From Paramarasmius palmivorus (taxonomy: Eukaryota; Basidiomycota; Agaricomycetes; Agaricales; Marasmiaceae), in assembly GCA_037176845.1 (NCBI GenBank), contig JAYKXP010000024.1, positions 62,001 through 126,000 of the forward strand: 64,000 bases of DNA, given 5' to 3'. This document shows, piece by piece, positions 1-11,750 of the stretch (positions are counted from its first letter, which is position 1; each line of letters starts with the position of its first letter). Under the pieces are notes generated by a model, which saw only the letters and a list, made by a program, of their open reading frames with translations, ran no database searches and was not told the DNA's origin. Both the position numbers and the translations under genes were made by a program.

Positions 1-529
1 GATTGATTGTATGACCCTCTCCGTAACGCCTGAGGCGATCCTCAAGCATCTCGACTTCTAGTGCCCATAATTGCTCCGTAGGAATGTACGAAAGGTTGAG
101 GCTCTCCAGGACAACGGAAGAGTCGCGAGCTTGAAGAGGGCAATCCATTGGTGAAAAAATGTCATTTTCCGTTGGTACGAGTCCTCTCATGGTATCAATG
201 ACCAGGCGGACGTTTGCTCGAGTTTTGGGTGCGAGGACTGAAATGCGAGTGATCTCCTCCTCGAAATCTAGAGGAAAATCCTGAACGAAAAGTCAAAAGG
301 GACCAATAAATCATTTTTAGTATAATCGTACCACAAGTTTTCGCAAAACAACCAGTTCCAGTAGGTCGGGATCCTCTTCTCCATCGCGCAGGCTTGAGAG
401 CAAGCCATGTCGTGTTCGCGGATAGGCATCTATGATTCGATTGAACAGCTCTTGATGACAAAGGCTTTTGGCGACGATGGAAATGAAGGGGGAAGTGGAA
501 CCAGCTGGAGGCGAGCTAATAGAGGACAT
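1..529 (-). CDS. Unknown protein, 5' part only (runs off window start)
   Basis: Two exons can be read on the minus strand. Exon 1 runs from the ATG at 529 down to 332 (66 codons). A 51-bp intron follows (331-281, GTACGA...TTCAG). Exon 2 then stays open from 280 to the window edge. Both junctions are phase 0. The readable 159 or so residues start MSSISSPPAG and contain acidic helical stretches such as DGEEDPDLLELVVLRKLV and LEVEMLEDRLRRYGEG. I see no signal peptide, membrane helix or catalytic motif, and I do not recognise the family. The gene is truncated by the window, so length and function cannot be judged. Confidence 0.55.
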
Positions 530-730
530 TTGGGAGCAGTCGAAGGGCAGCTTTCAACCATCGGTATAAGTGTGCGGATCCCAAAGGTTATTCACGCCAC
601 ATCATGGCCTCGGCGGAGCGTGTTGACGGCCACCGGGCTGTCATAGCCGATATCAGCCGGGCATCTATTGATTTTGGTTGATTTCCTTCTCTTCAAGCTT
701 CTCCGACCACCTAGATCGATGAGCGCGTAT

Positions 731-1428
731 GTCTAGCTAGACTTCACTGTAGGCATCAACTACTGATTACCTGGATCATTCCCTTCTAGCTTCAGGTCAG
801 TCTAGCTAGACACTAATCCGCATATCATCTGAATTTCGGCAGGTACAGACGGAATGCTAATCGTTAGGTACGTCTAGCTAGACTTCAACCCTGCGAGGTT
901 CTCCAACTCGGCGACCAATTGCTGATCATATCGTTAGGTACGTCTAGCTAGACTTCAAGCCTGCAAGGTTCTTCCACCCGGCGACTAATTGTCACGTTAT
1001 CCCTAAGACCCGTCTAGCTAGCCACCAGCGCCAGTCTGAGAGGCAGGTGAGATATCGCGTGTTCACTACTATACAATTAGTGAGTCTAACTAGACCTATA
1101 GGAAGAAGACTCTAGCTTGTGCGGTGCCCACTGCACCGGCACACACCAGTTGTGCATTAGCTACTGTGTATACCGCTGTGCACTCCATGAAATATGTCCG
1201 TAGGTATGCATGAACTCAATCGATTTCTCACAATGTCTCTAGGTCAGATGTAGGGAATTTGACAAAAGTTCAAGGAGGCGGGGATATTCCGTAGGCGGGA
1301 CGGGATGTCACGCTGCTTCCGTACGAGAATGGGGACAACAAAGCTGTCTAGCTAGACTGCAGGGCTAACATCCACCGGCCAAGTCTAGCAAGTCGACGGG
1401 GTTGTTTACCAGGGCAGTCTAGCTAGAG
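731..1428. repeat. Cluster of palindromic 12-mer GTCTAGCTAGAC
   Basis: The perfect palindrome GTCTAGCTAGAC occurs at 731-742, 800-811, 872-883, 942-953 and 1346-1357. One- to three-base variants lie at 1012-1023, 1084-1095, 1383-1394 and 1417-1428. The copies at 872 and 942 sit in a direct repeat of about 60 bp with a 70-bp period (about 861-920 and 931-990). The stretch has no convincing gene. Possible roles are a transcription-factor site array or a miniature repeat, but neither is shown by the sequence. Confidence 0.8.
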
Positions 1429-1440
1429 GGCTACATCCTC

Positions 1441-1988
1441 TCCTCATACGTTCTTTGTCAAAACTCCGCTCTCTATGTATCGGTTTTGGTACAGTTCTAC
1501 CGTCGGCAGGAATTATGGAGTCTTACTCGAACGACACTTACGTGCTCCCTTCACTGCAATCGATTTCAACCCTACATGACGTTCATTCGGCGGATTCGAT
1601 TTTGGCATGGTTCACGGAACATATTAGGACACCTAACCTTTTGTCGTGGAATCTACAAGATTGGACATCTTCGTATGTGGGTCAACTGCTTGCTTTTAAC
1701 AGGTCTTGCTGATCCAACCCCGTAGCTCTGGATTTGAAGATGGAGCGTGAAGCATGTCCATGTTTTGCTGTGTACAATGAGGATGCCCTGTCGGCGATCC
1801 TGTCATGTATTTATTTCTGATTGCGTAGCGATAATGAAAATGCCTACCATCACACGAGTTGTTACCTTCATTGTTTGCCATATATCGCACAAGAGTCGCA
1901 AGGTATTAGCGGGCTGCCGCCCGCGCCTTCTAGTCGTGAACGAAACAAGAGCACGGGCGTCAAAATTTCAAAGCTCTTTTCCTCTCGC
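1441..1988. other. Intergenic stretch before the FLILHELTA gene
   Basis: Several short open frames exist (for example 1455-1725 on the plus strand) but they lack recognisable domains or a consistent splice structure. An upstream exon carrying the mitochondrial presequence of the next gene may lie here. The next frame is open back to about 1821 but has no ATG in that part, and a possible acceptor (TTCTAG) ends near 1931. Confidence 0.35.
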
Positions 1989-2513
1989 ATGTCACGTCAA
2001 TACCGACAGGCGCTCAAAAGCATATCTGAGCGAACAGGTGCACCTCTGCCTGCGTTGATAGTTTCATTCGGGGTACTGCATGAGGCTACGGCGATTGTAC
2101 CGCTAGTGGGGGTGTTTTATGGAGCAAAGGCTATGGGAGTCGGTGAAGGATTGGTTGATGCACTAAAGGATACGGACACTGAGAGTGTGTGGTGGAAAGG
2201 TAAAGCTAGGGAATGGATTGAAGAAGGAGAAGAAAGGGTCGATAGAGTGGGAAGGAGATATGGATGGTTTGGATATTCAAAGGGTGATACGCGAGAAGGA
2301 AGACTGGCGGTTGCAGGAGATGTCGCGAATGCAGTCGTAGCGTATGGTGTAACAAAGGTGCTGGCGTTGTTTCTTCTGGGAGATGCTGCTAACATTTCAC
2401 AGGCACTAATACCCGTTCGAATAGGACTATCACTCTACCTCTCTCCTGCATTTTCAAGAAGTATAGTAGAACCATGCCGACGAACGGTCGTACGTATTTT
2501 TCGGAAAAGTTGA
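1989..2513 (+). CDS. FLILHELTA-family (MRX11-like) mitochondrial protein
   Basis: The protein is 174 residues from the ATG at 1989 (starts MSRQYRQALKSISERTGAP). The segment SFGVLHEATAIVPLVG matches the signature of the fungal FLILHELTA family, which includes yeast Mrx11, a mitochondrial protein of poorly known role. Two hydrophobic stretches are visible: one at the signature and one near VAYGVTKVLALFLLG. The C-terminus is basic (RRTVVRIFRKS). The frame stays open upstream to about 1821 without an ATG, so an upstream exon with a targeting sequence is likely and the true start is unsure. Two decayed copies of this gene lie at 15.2-15.7 and 22.1-22.6 kb; this is the only intact one. The family call rests on the motif and size. 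Confidence 0.65.
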   Translation: MSRQYRQALKSISERTGAPLPALIVSFGVLHEATAIVPLVGVFYGAKAMGVGEGLVDALKDTDTESVWWKGKAREWIEEGEERVDRVGRRYGWFGYSKGDTREGRLAVAGDVANAVVAYGVTKVLALFLLGDAANISQALIPVRIGLSLYLSPAFSRSIVEPCRRTVVRIFRKS

Positions 2514-2813
2514 ATCTCCGGTGGTACGGTCTATTTTCTCCGCTTTTAGGGTATCATGGCCGCAGTTTTCTGTATTGCTTTGAGTGTATTTTAGAAATAG
2601 TTGACCCCCAAAAGTGGGCTGAAAGCGGTTGATTTGGTCTTTTGTATGACGAATTAGGAAATTGGCAATTATTGAAGCTGTTCCTGACTGCGTGACCTCA
2701 CCTCGTCTCCCTTCCTTTCCTGCTGCCACCACAACAACCATCACACTCAACAAGACACAAGGCATTCCACCTCTCACTCTCTTTTTCTCACCACTACCAC
2801 CACTACAACCACA

Positions 2814-5800
2814 ATGTCAGAACCAGACATAGGAGACATTATCGACCAAGTAGACTCACGGACGCTGGCGCCCCAAGCTGTTGGTTCTCAAGTCATCCTA
2901 ATGAGTGTCATATCAGTAGCCACCGTCTTTATCTTCAACATTCTTCGTCCAAAAAACAAGGTGCGCTTCCCCATACCCTTCACTACTATCCCTTCAAGCG
3001 CTAAAATCCCTGGAACGCAGATCATCTACGAACCCAAAGTCAAATACCACACCGGCTCCTCAGCTCCACCTCGCATATCCGACTCCCTTCTCGGCTGGCT
3101 TCCTCCTCTAATCCAAACAAAAGAACCCACTCTAGTCGACAAAATCGGCCTAGACGCAGTCACCTTCCTCCGTTTCAACCGCCTCATGCGCTGGTTATTC
3201 ACCTACATCACTCTCCTCACATGCGGGATACTCATACCCGTCAACGTCGTATACAACCTTCGAAACGTCAAATCCGACGACCGTGATATTCTTAGTATGC
3301 TCACGATCAGAGACGTTGGAGGAGATCTGCTTTATGTCCATGTTGCTGTGACGTATCTCATCACATTGGGGATTGTTGGGATTGTTTGGATACACTGGAA
3401 AAAGATGCTTCAACTCCGAATGGCGTGGTTTAGGTCCCCGGAATACATGCAGTCGTTCTACGCACGGACGTTATCCATACGAGAGGTCCCGAAGAAATAT
3501 CAATCCGATGACGGTCTTCGACAGATATTCGAGTCGACAAAAGTCCCTTACCCAACCACCGCCGTACACATCGGTCGCAAAGTAGGCAGGTTACCGGAGT
3601 TGATTGAGTACCATAACAACACTGTACGCGAATTGGAGACATACCTCGTTCGATACCTCAAGGGTGGTAAAATCGGTAAAAAGAGGCCTACGATTAGGCT
3701 TGGTGGGACTTGTGGAATGGGAGGTGTAAAGAGGGATGCGATTGAGTATTATACGTATGTCCTCCTTTGCTCTCCCATCCAACTTGTCTACTGATAGACC
3801 TTCTGGCAGTCAAAAACTCAAACGCACCGAAGCCGCCATCGAAGAATACCGTGCCCAAATCGACACCCGCAAAGCAGAAAACTACGGTTTCGCCAGTATG
3901 GCTGCGGTTCCGTACGCGCATATCGTTGCAAAGATGCTTGAAGGTAAACATCCGAAGGGAACGGACATCGAGTTGGCGCCGAATCCTAAGGATATCGTAC
4001 GTGTTTTTTTTGGTGGCGTTTTGTGGGTATGGAGCTGATAGTGGGGTATAGATCTGGTCAAACATGTCCAAAACCCCCGCCGAACTCTCCGGTAAACGTA
4101 CCATTGGGTTCGTTTGGCTAGTCCTAGTCTGCGCGTTCAATACGGTGCCGTTATTGGTTATTGCGTTTTTGGCGAATTTGAATGCCGTATGTCCTCTCCT
4201 CTCCTTTTAAAGAAACTAGCGCTAACGCGCGCGCGCAGATCAAAGACTACAAAGCCTTCCACTTCCTCCAAGGCTGGGCAGATTCCTCTCCAACGACGTT
4301 TGCGATCATCTCTGGTGTCCTACCGCCGACTGTTAGCGCCCTGTTTGGGTACTTTTTGCCGATTGTTATGCGGTGGTTGAGTCAGGTGGGGCTCCTCTTC
4401 TACGTCTCTTTTTGGTTGAGACACGCTAACGCAAACACAGTTCATGGGCTCCCTAACACAAAGCAAACTCGACAGACAAGTCGTAGCTCGATATTTCGCG
4501 TTTTTGGTGATTAGTCAGTTGGTGATATTTACGTTGATTGGGGTTATTTTTAGTGCGTTCTCTTCTCTTTTGTTCTCCCCTTGTGTTTAGGTGCTGATGG
4601 GGGCGTTTGGGGTAGATTCCGTACGCGAGATCATCAAACAAGTAGGGAACAAGAGCTTTAAAGAGATTTTGGATAATCTGCATAGTACGTTCCTCTCTTC
4701 TCATTGGGTAGAGGAATGCCAGCTAACGCGGCACGGCTAGATCTACCGGACACAATAAACCGCACATACATCGACCAATCGTCCTACTGGCTCACGTTCT
4801 TCCCCCTGAGGGGATTTTTGGTGGTTTTTGATTTAGCGCAGATTGTCAATCTGGTGTGGATCTTTTTCAAGACGCGGTACGTCACGTGTCTTTTTTCGCT
4901 TTGTGTTATGGGGGTTAATGGTGAGGATACTAATAGGTTGTTTGGACGAACACCGAGGGATATTAGAGAGTGGACGCAGCCGCCGGAGTTTCAGTATGCG
5001 ATTTATTAGTGCGTGTCTTTCTTTGCTTTCTGTTTTGGTTTCGTGGTGCTAATTGGTGTGGTGGTGTAGCTCGAACATTGTAGGTGTTCTTGCTTTCAAC
5101 AGCAATCAGACCGAGCTAACGAATGCGGAAAACAGCTCTACATGGCAAGCGTAGGCCTAGTCTTTGCACCCCTAGCACCACTCGTCGCCTTAGCCGCGAT
5201 GATAGTATTCTGGATCAGCTCGTGGGTGTACAAGTATCAGTTGATGTTTGTGTTTATCACCCAGGTTGAGACCGGTGGTGTGAGTGTTTCTTCTTGTACT
5301 AGTTTGTTGCGATGAGGTGCTGATGTATTTGGGGTTGACAGCGCCTATGGAACGTTGTCATCAACAGATTACTCTTCTGCGTCGTTTTGATGCAGGCTTT
5401 GATGGTTTTGAGTACGTCTCCTTCCACCTTCCTTTTCCTTATCACAAGTTACTAATCAAGAAACCAGCCATCGGCCTCCAATACGGCTTCAAATCCCTTC
5501 AATGGATCTCCACCATCCCACCCATCTTCTTCATCCTCATCTTCAAAATCTACCTCAACCGCGCATTCGTAAACAAATTCAAATACTACATCCCTACCGA
5601 AGACGAAATCAGGCTCGCTAAAGTCCATTCCGAGCGTGCCGATAACAAAGGCAACCGACTCGAAAAGAGGTTTGGGCATCCGGCGTTACACGCCGAGTTG
5701 TTTACGCCGATGTTACACGCCAAAATGATGCCCCTGCTTGGAGAGGTGTATAAAGGAAAAGTAGGGAGGGAGAAGGAGGAAGCGAAGCTTGGGGAGTATG

Positions 5801-6639
5801 GTGGACAGAAGATGGAAGCGCAGGTTGTTGAAGGCGGGATTAGGATTGCTGCGATTGAGCAGAGGGATTTGGAGTATGATCCTGCTCTTTACCGACGAGA
5901 TCGTGGTGAATTGGATTGGGACGCGAGAAGTATCGGCTCGACAGCGTATTTGAGTGATACTGCTTCCCTGTATGGTGGGGGTGCGCCGATGGGGACGCCA
6001 GGTGCAGGAGGCAGTACGGCGAATTTACCGGGATATGATAGGTATTTAGCTGCTGGACCTGGGACGTATGAGCTTTCGAGGATGGATTCGCAGCAGGAAC
6101 CGCTATTGGGTGGACAGGATCAACACGGGAATGGGATATATCAAAATCCGATTGGGTATGCGAGTCGACCGTCGGTGTTGAGTACACCTGCGTTATCGTA
6201 TCAGGATCCGATGAGTGAAGGGTTTGCGAGGCAGGCGCCTGTGCATAGACCACAGGAGTCGTATGGGATGCCGCCGGAGAGGAGCATGACGACGAGTCCT
6301 GGGCCGGGGGCGATTAGAGGGATGTCGACTAGTCCGGGGCCTGGTCAGATGAGGGTTATGACGAGTAGTCCTGGGCCGATGATGGCGTATGGAGGTGGGG
6401 CAAGTCCGGGAGAGTCACCGAGAGTAGGAAGTCCGGCGATGCAGTATCCGCCTCAACCGACGAGACAGTATTCCCAGCATTCGATGTATCCGTCTCAGCA
6501 TTCGCAGTATCCTTCCCAGCAACAACAACACTCGCAGTATCCCTCGCAGCATTCCCAGCAGCAGCAGTTTTATCAACAACAGCAAGGGAACGGGTCGTCG
6601 GGGAATATGGCGGGGAGAGGGACGTATAGAGGATATTGA
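2814..6639 (+). CDS. CSC1/OSCA1-like calcium-permeable channel (RSN1/PHM7 family)
   Basis: This is a membrane channel of the CSC1/OSCA/TMEM63 group, whose members conduct cations in response to osmotic or mechanical stress. The N-terminal exon holds the first helix (VILMSVISVATVFIFNIL), a loop with the LLGWLPP element, and two more helices. A cytosolic domain follows (VPYAHIVAKMLEGKHPKGTD). Then come about eight hydrophobic segments of the 7TM region spread over many small exons from 4.05 to 5.6 kb, including TINRTYIDQSSYWLTFFPLR and EFQYAIYYSN. At least ten introns of about 50 bp are inferred. The last exon (from about 5467) ends in a long disordered tail with repeated Ser-Pro-Gly units and Gln-rich YPSQH repeats, rarely conserved in the family. 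A purine-poor, CACCAC-rich leader precedes the ATG. Confidence 0.88.
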
Positions 6640-6960
6640 GAATCATTTACGCGCTGACTTGCTTGCTTTTTGTGTTTTTATGCATATTTCGCTATTTGGG
6701 TGTTGTTCTTGTATCCCCCTTTGCCTCTTCCCTTATCCGCCTCCGTTCTTGCTGTACATTTGCATCTCGCACCCCCATCATCTACGATACTTTACATCCC
6801 CACAACTACCTTACTACGGACGACGGAAAGATTGGGCATCCAAACGAAATTGGACCTTTTATTACGATCATGAATATGCTATTCGATGTAAACGGACTAG
6901 AGATACAGTATATAACATCTAAACCTTCTTTTTGCCTCTGGTAGGCGGCACGATGGACTA

Positions 6961-7250
6961 TGGCGGCGAAACCTCAGGACGTTGCTCCTTCCTCTGATGC
7001 GTTATAGCCTACTCGAGCGTTTCTCCAGACCCAGCTGCTCCACTTTACATCTTTTCCAACTCGGCCTCGATGTCTACTTCGACTGTCTTGAATTTTGCCA
7101 ACAGCTCCGGGCTTGAGCGGGATCAAGAACAACGCAAACTTCAACGCCTGACTGGGATATCCCATTCAGGATAGTTGGTATCTGCCAGATACCGTCGCAC
7201 ATTACCTACAAAGGTCTCAGCGACGGTCATCGATTCAAGAACACACCGAT
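6961..7250 (-). pseudogene. Decayed duplicate of the last exon of the neighbouring gene
   Basis: The plus-strand sequence at about 6970-7200 aligns collinearly with 7400-7640. Shared pieces include GCTCCTTCCTCTGATGCGT against CCTCCTTCCTCTGATGCGT, CAACTCGGCC, and GCCTGACTGGGAT...ATCCCATTCAGGA. On the minus strand the fragment reads SQALKFALFLIPLK, matching SQAVKFAMFLISLK of the intact exon, but the frame is broken soon afterwards. This is a partial tandem duplication of the 3' end of the 7.3-11.2 kb gene. The rest of 6640-7312 holds the 3' flank of the channel gene and nothing else I can name. Confidence 0.75.
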
Positions 7251-7312
7251 ATACCACCGTCAGCTTTTAAGTGTAGTATTGGCAAGCTTGAAATACAGAT
7301 CTACGAGATGAA

Positions 7313-10300
7313 TTACGGAGGAGGTGGAACTTCAACTTCCGAGTCAACGCGGCGTTTCTTTGACTTTTGCTCTGCTTTCTCAGACTCAGCCAACAGGTCC
7401 ACCAGAGACTTCAGAACGCCCTCCTTCCTCTGATGCGTCACAGCCCATTTAAACCTTTCCCCAGCCCCAGCTACCTTATCGTCCATCTTTGCCAACTCGG
7501 CCTTGATATCTTCTTCGACCTCCTTGAACTTCTTCAACAGCTCTGGCACGTAATTGTTCTTGAGCGATATCAGGAACATGGCGAACTTTACTGCCTGACT
7601 GGGATCAGTAATATCCCATTCAGGACAATTGGTGTCCGCCATGTAGACGCCGTCGTACATCGCCTACAACATTCTCAGTGACAGTCACCAATTCAGACAA
7701 AGCAGAACACACCGATATGCCACCATCGGCTTTGTGATTCTCCGAATCTGGTGGTATGCTCCAGGCACATAGCAGTCGCCCCTTGAAGCCTTGAGTGGCG
7801 ACCGCAAATACGGGAAAATCAAAGATACCAAGCGAAGCTAGATATCGACAAGCGGAGACCAGGTAGAATCGAGCCTGGTTCATTCCGGCAAGAATATTTT
7901 CAGCACCTTTCTTATACTCCATAAAAAGAAAGGGTAGCAATAGCACTGGATAATCTGGTCAGTCTCTGGCTATGTAAGTAGTACGAACACTTACGACATG
8001 TCCAAGCTGTTGTCCAATCCATCGCCCAAGGGCACAGTAGCAGCAGGCTGAGGCTGAACGTCTTCCGAATGTTTGGCAGACGGGAAAATAGCCGCATCTG
8101 AATCCATCTTTGAGAGTTCTATCAACCAAGTTCGCCGCATTAGCTTATGATTGTCGAAATCACTCGAGGGGAAATCACTTACCGTTCTGCTCCAAAATTG
8201 ATTTCGTCAAAGACTTGACATCACCGTAGAAAGAGCGGAAGATGCTGAAATCCGTTTCACGTTGAGATTTTGTGCTGCCCGCCGCCGCCGCCGCCGCCGT
8301 ACTCGAGTCTGCTGAATCCGACACGTCTCTTGACAGGAAGAAACCGTACTCCGCAGCGAATTTTCGCGGCACAAGTATGTCGGGACGTACGGCCACTAGC
8401 CGGTCGGAGACCGCATAGGTGAAGTCTGATGTTATAGCCCTTGAAAAAATTTCTTCTCGTGTGGCCTTCTGCGACCAGGGGTGCATAGCAATATCAATGG
8501 TGCAGCTGCGATCAAACACCGCCGATTCCATCAATATTAGGTACTTCCGTCTTGCTTCATTCCCTTGATTGTGAATCAATGCTGACATTGGTTTCAGAAA
8601 GGGTGCTGTCAAAGGTTCCAAGGTTGGTTCTTCAAAATCCATCGACTTCGAAAATAACGACGAAATGCGGTACATTCTCCTTGGGCGGTAGCCAGCAGAC
8701 TGTGAAAAGTCGCAGCTGTGGTTGCGAGAAAGATGGATTCTCCTGTCCGTTCTGCTGTAACGGTTAAGTCGCGCAGTATATGGGGTATGAAATAGCACAC
8801 CTTATGATCGCCTCCTTGCCGCAGCTAGCAAAAACAAGGTCCAAAAGCGAATCCCATGGTAACCTGCACTCGATTTTACTGTGTGCGGCTTGCTCGGACA
8901 CATTAAGAATGCCAGGAATGCATTTCAACAACATGTCAAGTTCGCCTTCACCCAAAGTCCGCAGCGGCGTCATGCCAATGCATATCCGGAGCTGGCGTTC
9001 CACGTTCAGTTCAAACAGGATGTCGCAGTATCGTTCGGTGAGCTGAAAAATGTTTTAGTGAGAGTAATCGGCTCACGAGCAGATCTCAGCTAACCTCCAC
9101 GGTATATATTTCGTCACCAGCGGCAGAGTTCAGGCCAAGGGCTATCTCCTCTAGCCTCCCTCTTGTCCGATATGCTGGAGGGAGCTATAAGGAAAGGCAT
9201 TGGTCGTTGAGGACGACAAGGGTCAAATTTGGCGCCTACCTCAATCATCGGGGTCCCGACCTCGACGTATTGTTGAAGTATGGCTTGAAGCTTTTGGAGC
9301 GGGGCAGTATTTATCTGCGCGAGAGGTGTTACAGGCCAGAATATATATCGCGTGAACCGATCCGCTAGAACCTGCGCAGCTGTGTCGAGCCCGGTTTGTT
9401 CATCCTCCTCAGAACATGATGTCATGATCATCTTCAGTTGAGAGCTACGAGGTTGACGTGAATAGATGTCTAGCATGAGAAATAGATGGTAAGCGCACAA
9501 ATCAATGCCTATATCGCTATTCTCATGTAACTGCTTCTGGATCCTTGCGATCTGGCTAGTGCCGATACTGCCAATCAATTAACAAGTTAGGCACATCGAC
9601 ATGCAACACACACCTCTCTACAGATACGCCTGAGCTGGATGAGAAAAAATCACCAGTGGCAATATCGCGTTCGGGTGAGCAACTTGAATCACTGTTTTGA
9701 AATCGTTAGCAATGATCATACTGCTAGATATCACGTACTGAGAGTTGTCTTTTTCGCTTAAACGCTTTCGACTGTCCGAGAAGTTCAGAGGGGACTGGTG
9801 CCTATGACAAGGATATTGGTACTAGATCGCTATAGCAGAAACAGCATACGTACGACACTTGAGAGCTTGATGGTTGCCGAGAATACATGTTCAATCTTTG
9901 TGGGCATGAAGTCAGTACGAGGCGGTAGTGGCAGAAAGGTAAGTACGGGCTCGAAACCCTCGCTCACGTGTGCTCAGCTATCCACTTGCGCAGTCGTTCC
10001 CCCTGATCCTCCCGTTCAGGAGGCAATGAATCTAAACGCCATATCGGAAGTGTACCCCGGTCATTGAGGTCTTGAAAGGAAGTTCCAAAGGAAGGTAGAC
10101 ATAACGGTGCAATCTCCAGCAGATAGGTAGTGAGCGAAAGGATAGAAGAGAATACACTGAGGTCAAACACGCCAGATGAATGATCTAAGCCTTTGGAAAG
10201 CGAGGCATGTGCAGTGTGTACCTCTAGCTGAAGGAAATGAGAGTTCGACAACATGTATTAGAAGCGCTTCTTACGCAGCTATGGGATGTTGCTATTTGCA

Positions 10301-11150
10301 ACCAGGCATATACCACCTGGACGCGACATTCCATCGGATGAAATGCTAGACCAATAATTGGAGAAAGTACTCCAACTACTCGGCGATGCAACAGGGCACT
10401 GACAAGGAGACTGTACATCTCAGTATATGATGCCACATAGATTAGGGGGAATGAAAGAGAATGGTGGTGGTTCGGATCGGAGCGAACTAATAGATGAAAA
10501 TTCTCGAGGACGCGATATCTCAGCGGGGGGTCTGCATCCGTGCTAGAATCATCGCTTTCGTCACTGCTGGTGGGTGTAGAAGATGTCGATTTCGGATCCC
10601 TGAGAGAGAGCGGCACACAGACAAGAGATACCGCACTGCCCTTGGTGGGTAGCAAGCGGGTACTCGTTTCACCGAGACAACATGGATAAATTGCCCTTGG
10701 ATAACGGGCATTGAAACTAAGACACGAGTAAGAATCGTTAACGAACGATTTGTGTGCTGGTACATACTACAACTCTGCATGAGGAAACACATGCTGTAGA
10801 ACTCGTCCAGCTAATGGTCCTATGATTGTCGTTTTGGGATCGGGTCCAAGTTCGGGGTGAAGAGCGTCATCAGACAAGACGCGAAGTAAACGTTCATGTA
10901 TTGACATAGCTTCGTTGAAAGCTAAAGGATAAAGGTCGGCTGAAGGTATGGTGAGTTCTATCGACCTTGGCGTGATATATTGCAGTCTACCTGAACGTGA
11001 TCCTGAGCCAGTCGTAGGATTTTGAGTAGACCTGAAAAGGGGTTCGGTAAAGGCAGAGAGGTTGGAGGGCCATTCCGTGTAGTTTTCAATAATATGAGGT
11101 ACAACAGGGGTAGCTTGAGGTTGTTCGAAACCGACTGAACCTGCATGCAT
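7313..11150 (-). CDS. Multi-exon uncharacterised protein with PD-(D/E)XK-like C-terminus
   Basis: I read one gene of about ten exons. The chain starts MHAGSVGFEQPQ (ATG at 11150) and continues through ...NARYPRAIYPCCLGE, LEVHTAHASLSKGLDHSSG, IARIQKQLHENSDIGIDLC, ERQLRICIGMTPLRTLGEGE and MDFEEPTLEPLTAPFLKPM. The C-terminal part holds VRPDILVPRK, MEYKKGAENILAGMNQARFY and ASLGIFDFPVFAV, ending in a Lys-rich coiled tail (KKFKEVEEDIKAELAKMDD). An Asp followed by E-x-K (RPDI ... MEYKKG) in this setting resembles the PD-(D/E)XK nuclease-like domain found in many uncharacterised Agaricomycete proteins; activity is unproven. A (GCC)n run at about 8280 encodes poly-Ala. The start could lie further upstream, up to about 11.5 kb. 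Confidence 0.6.
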
Positions 11151-11750
11151 CGGGACTAGGCAAGTATGTTGGGTGCATGAGCGAGAGTCGTGTTCGGGTC
11201 GTCTTTGCCAAAGCAACTCTTCGTCATCGGCGTTCTGAGACCACCCGCATTTTCTACATCCGCTTCACACCTTCCTTCTCCTTTCCCACTCACCCCCAAT
11301 CTACTCACCTTCACGCCAATCTGCACATTCGAACGTCTTTTCGTTTCCATTGACTGTGCTCTGCCCAAGACAAACACATCATCGGAAAAGCTCTTTGATT
11401 CTGTGATTTGGAGAGTATTAGACGCATTTGAAGCTTGGGGTTTGTGGTCGAATCGAATGAGAGCGTGAAAACGGACAATGTATGAATCGAAGGGAAGAAA
11501 GACAGCATCAAAGAAATATAGTCTCACTCACGCCAAAACTACCGCCGAACTCGAGTCTGCAGGGAAAGCGACAACGATAGCCGCCTGCGCAATCTTCTTA
11601 TAATTATCTCATCTACACACCTGGAGATGGGCAAACTGTCAGAAGTGTAGGTTTAAATACAAGAAACGAGATACAGAACCGCGAATGTTATGTATATACT
11701 ACAAGTACAAGACAACAAAGAAGTAACGACTCCCGAAAACCCACGGGACC
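11151..11750. other. Flank between PD-(D/E)XK-like gene and array copy A
   Basis: This stretch may contain an unresolved 5' exon of the minus-strand gene (open frame 11527-11156) but shows no domain. At 11593-11625 the plus strand carries ATCTCATCTACACACCTGG, which recurs downstream of array copies B (about 19818) and E (about 32732, diverged). It therefore marks the 3' edge of the duplicated unit. Confidence 0.4.

Noticed and set aside
5840..6253. 137-residue minus-strand frame in the channel gene tail
   Set aside because: Antisense to the low-complexity tail of the channel; composition follows from the repeats.
8281..8300. (GCC)n trinucleotide run as a possible microsatellite of interest
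   Set aside because: It encodes a short poly-Ala stretch in a coding exon, a common feature with little information.
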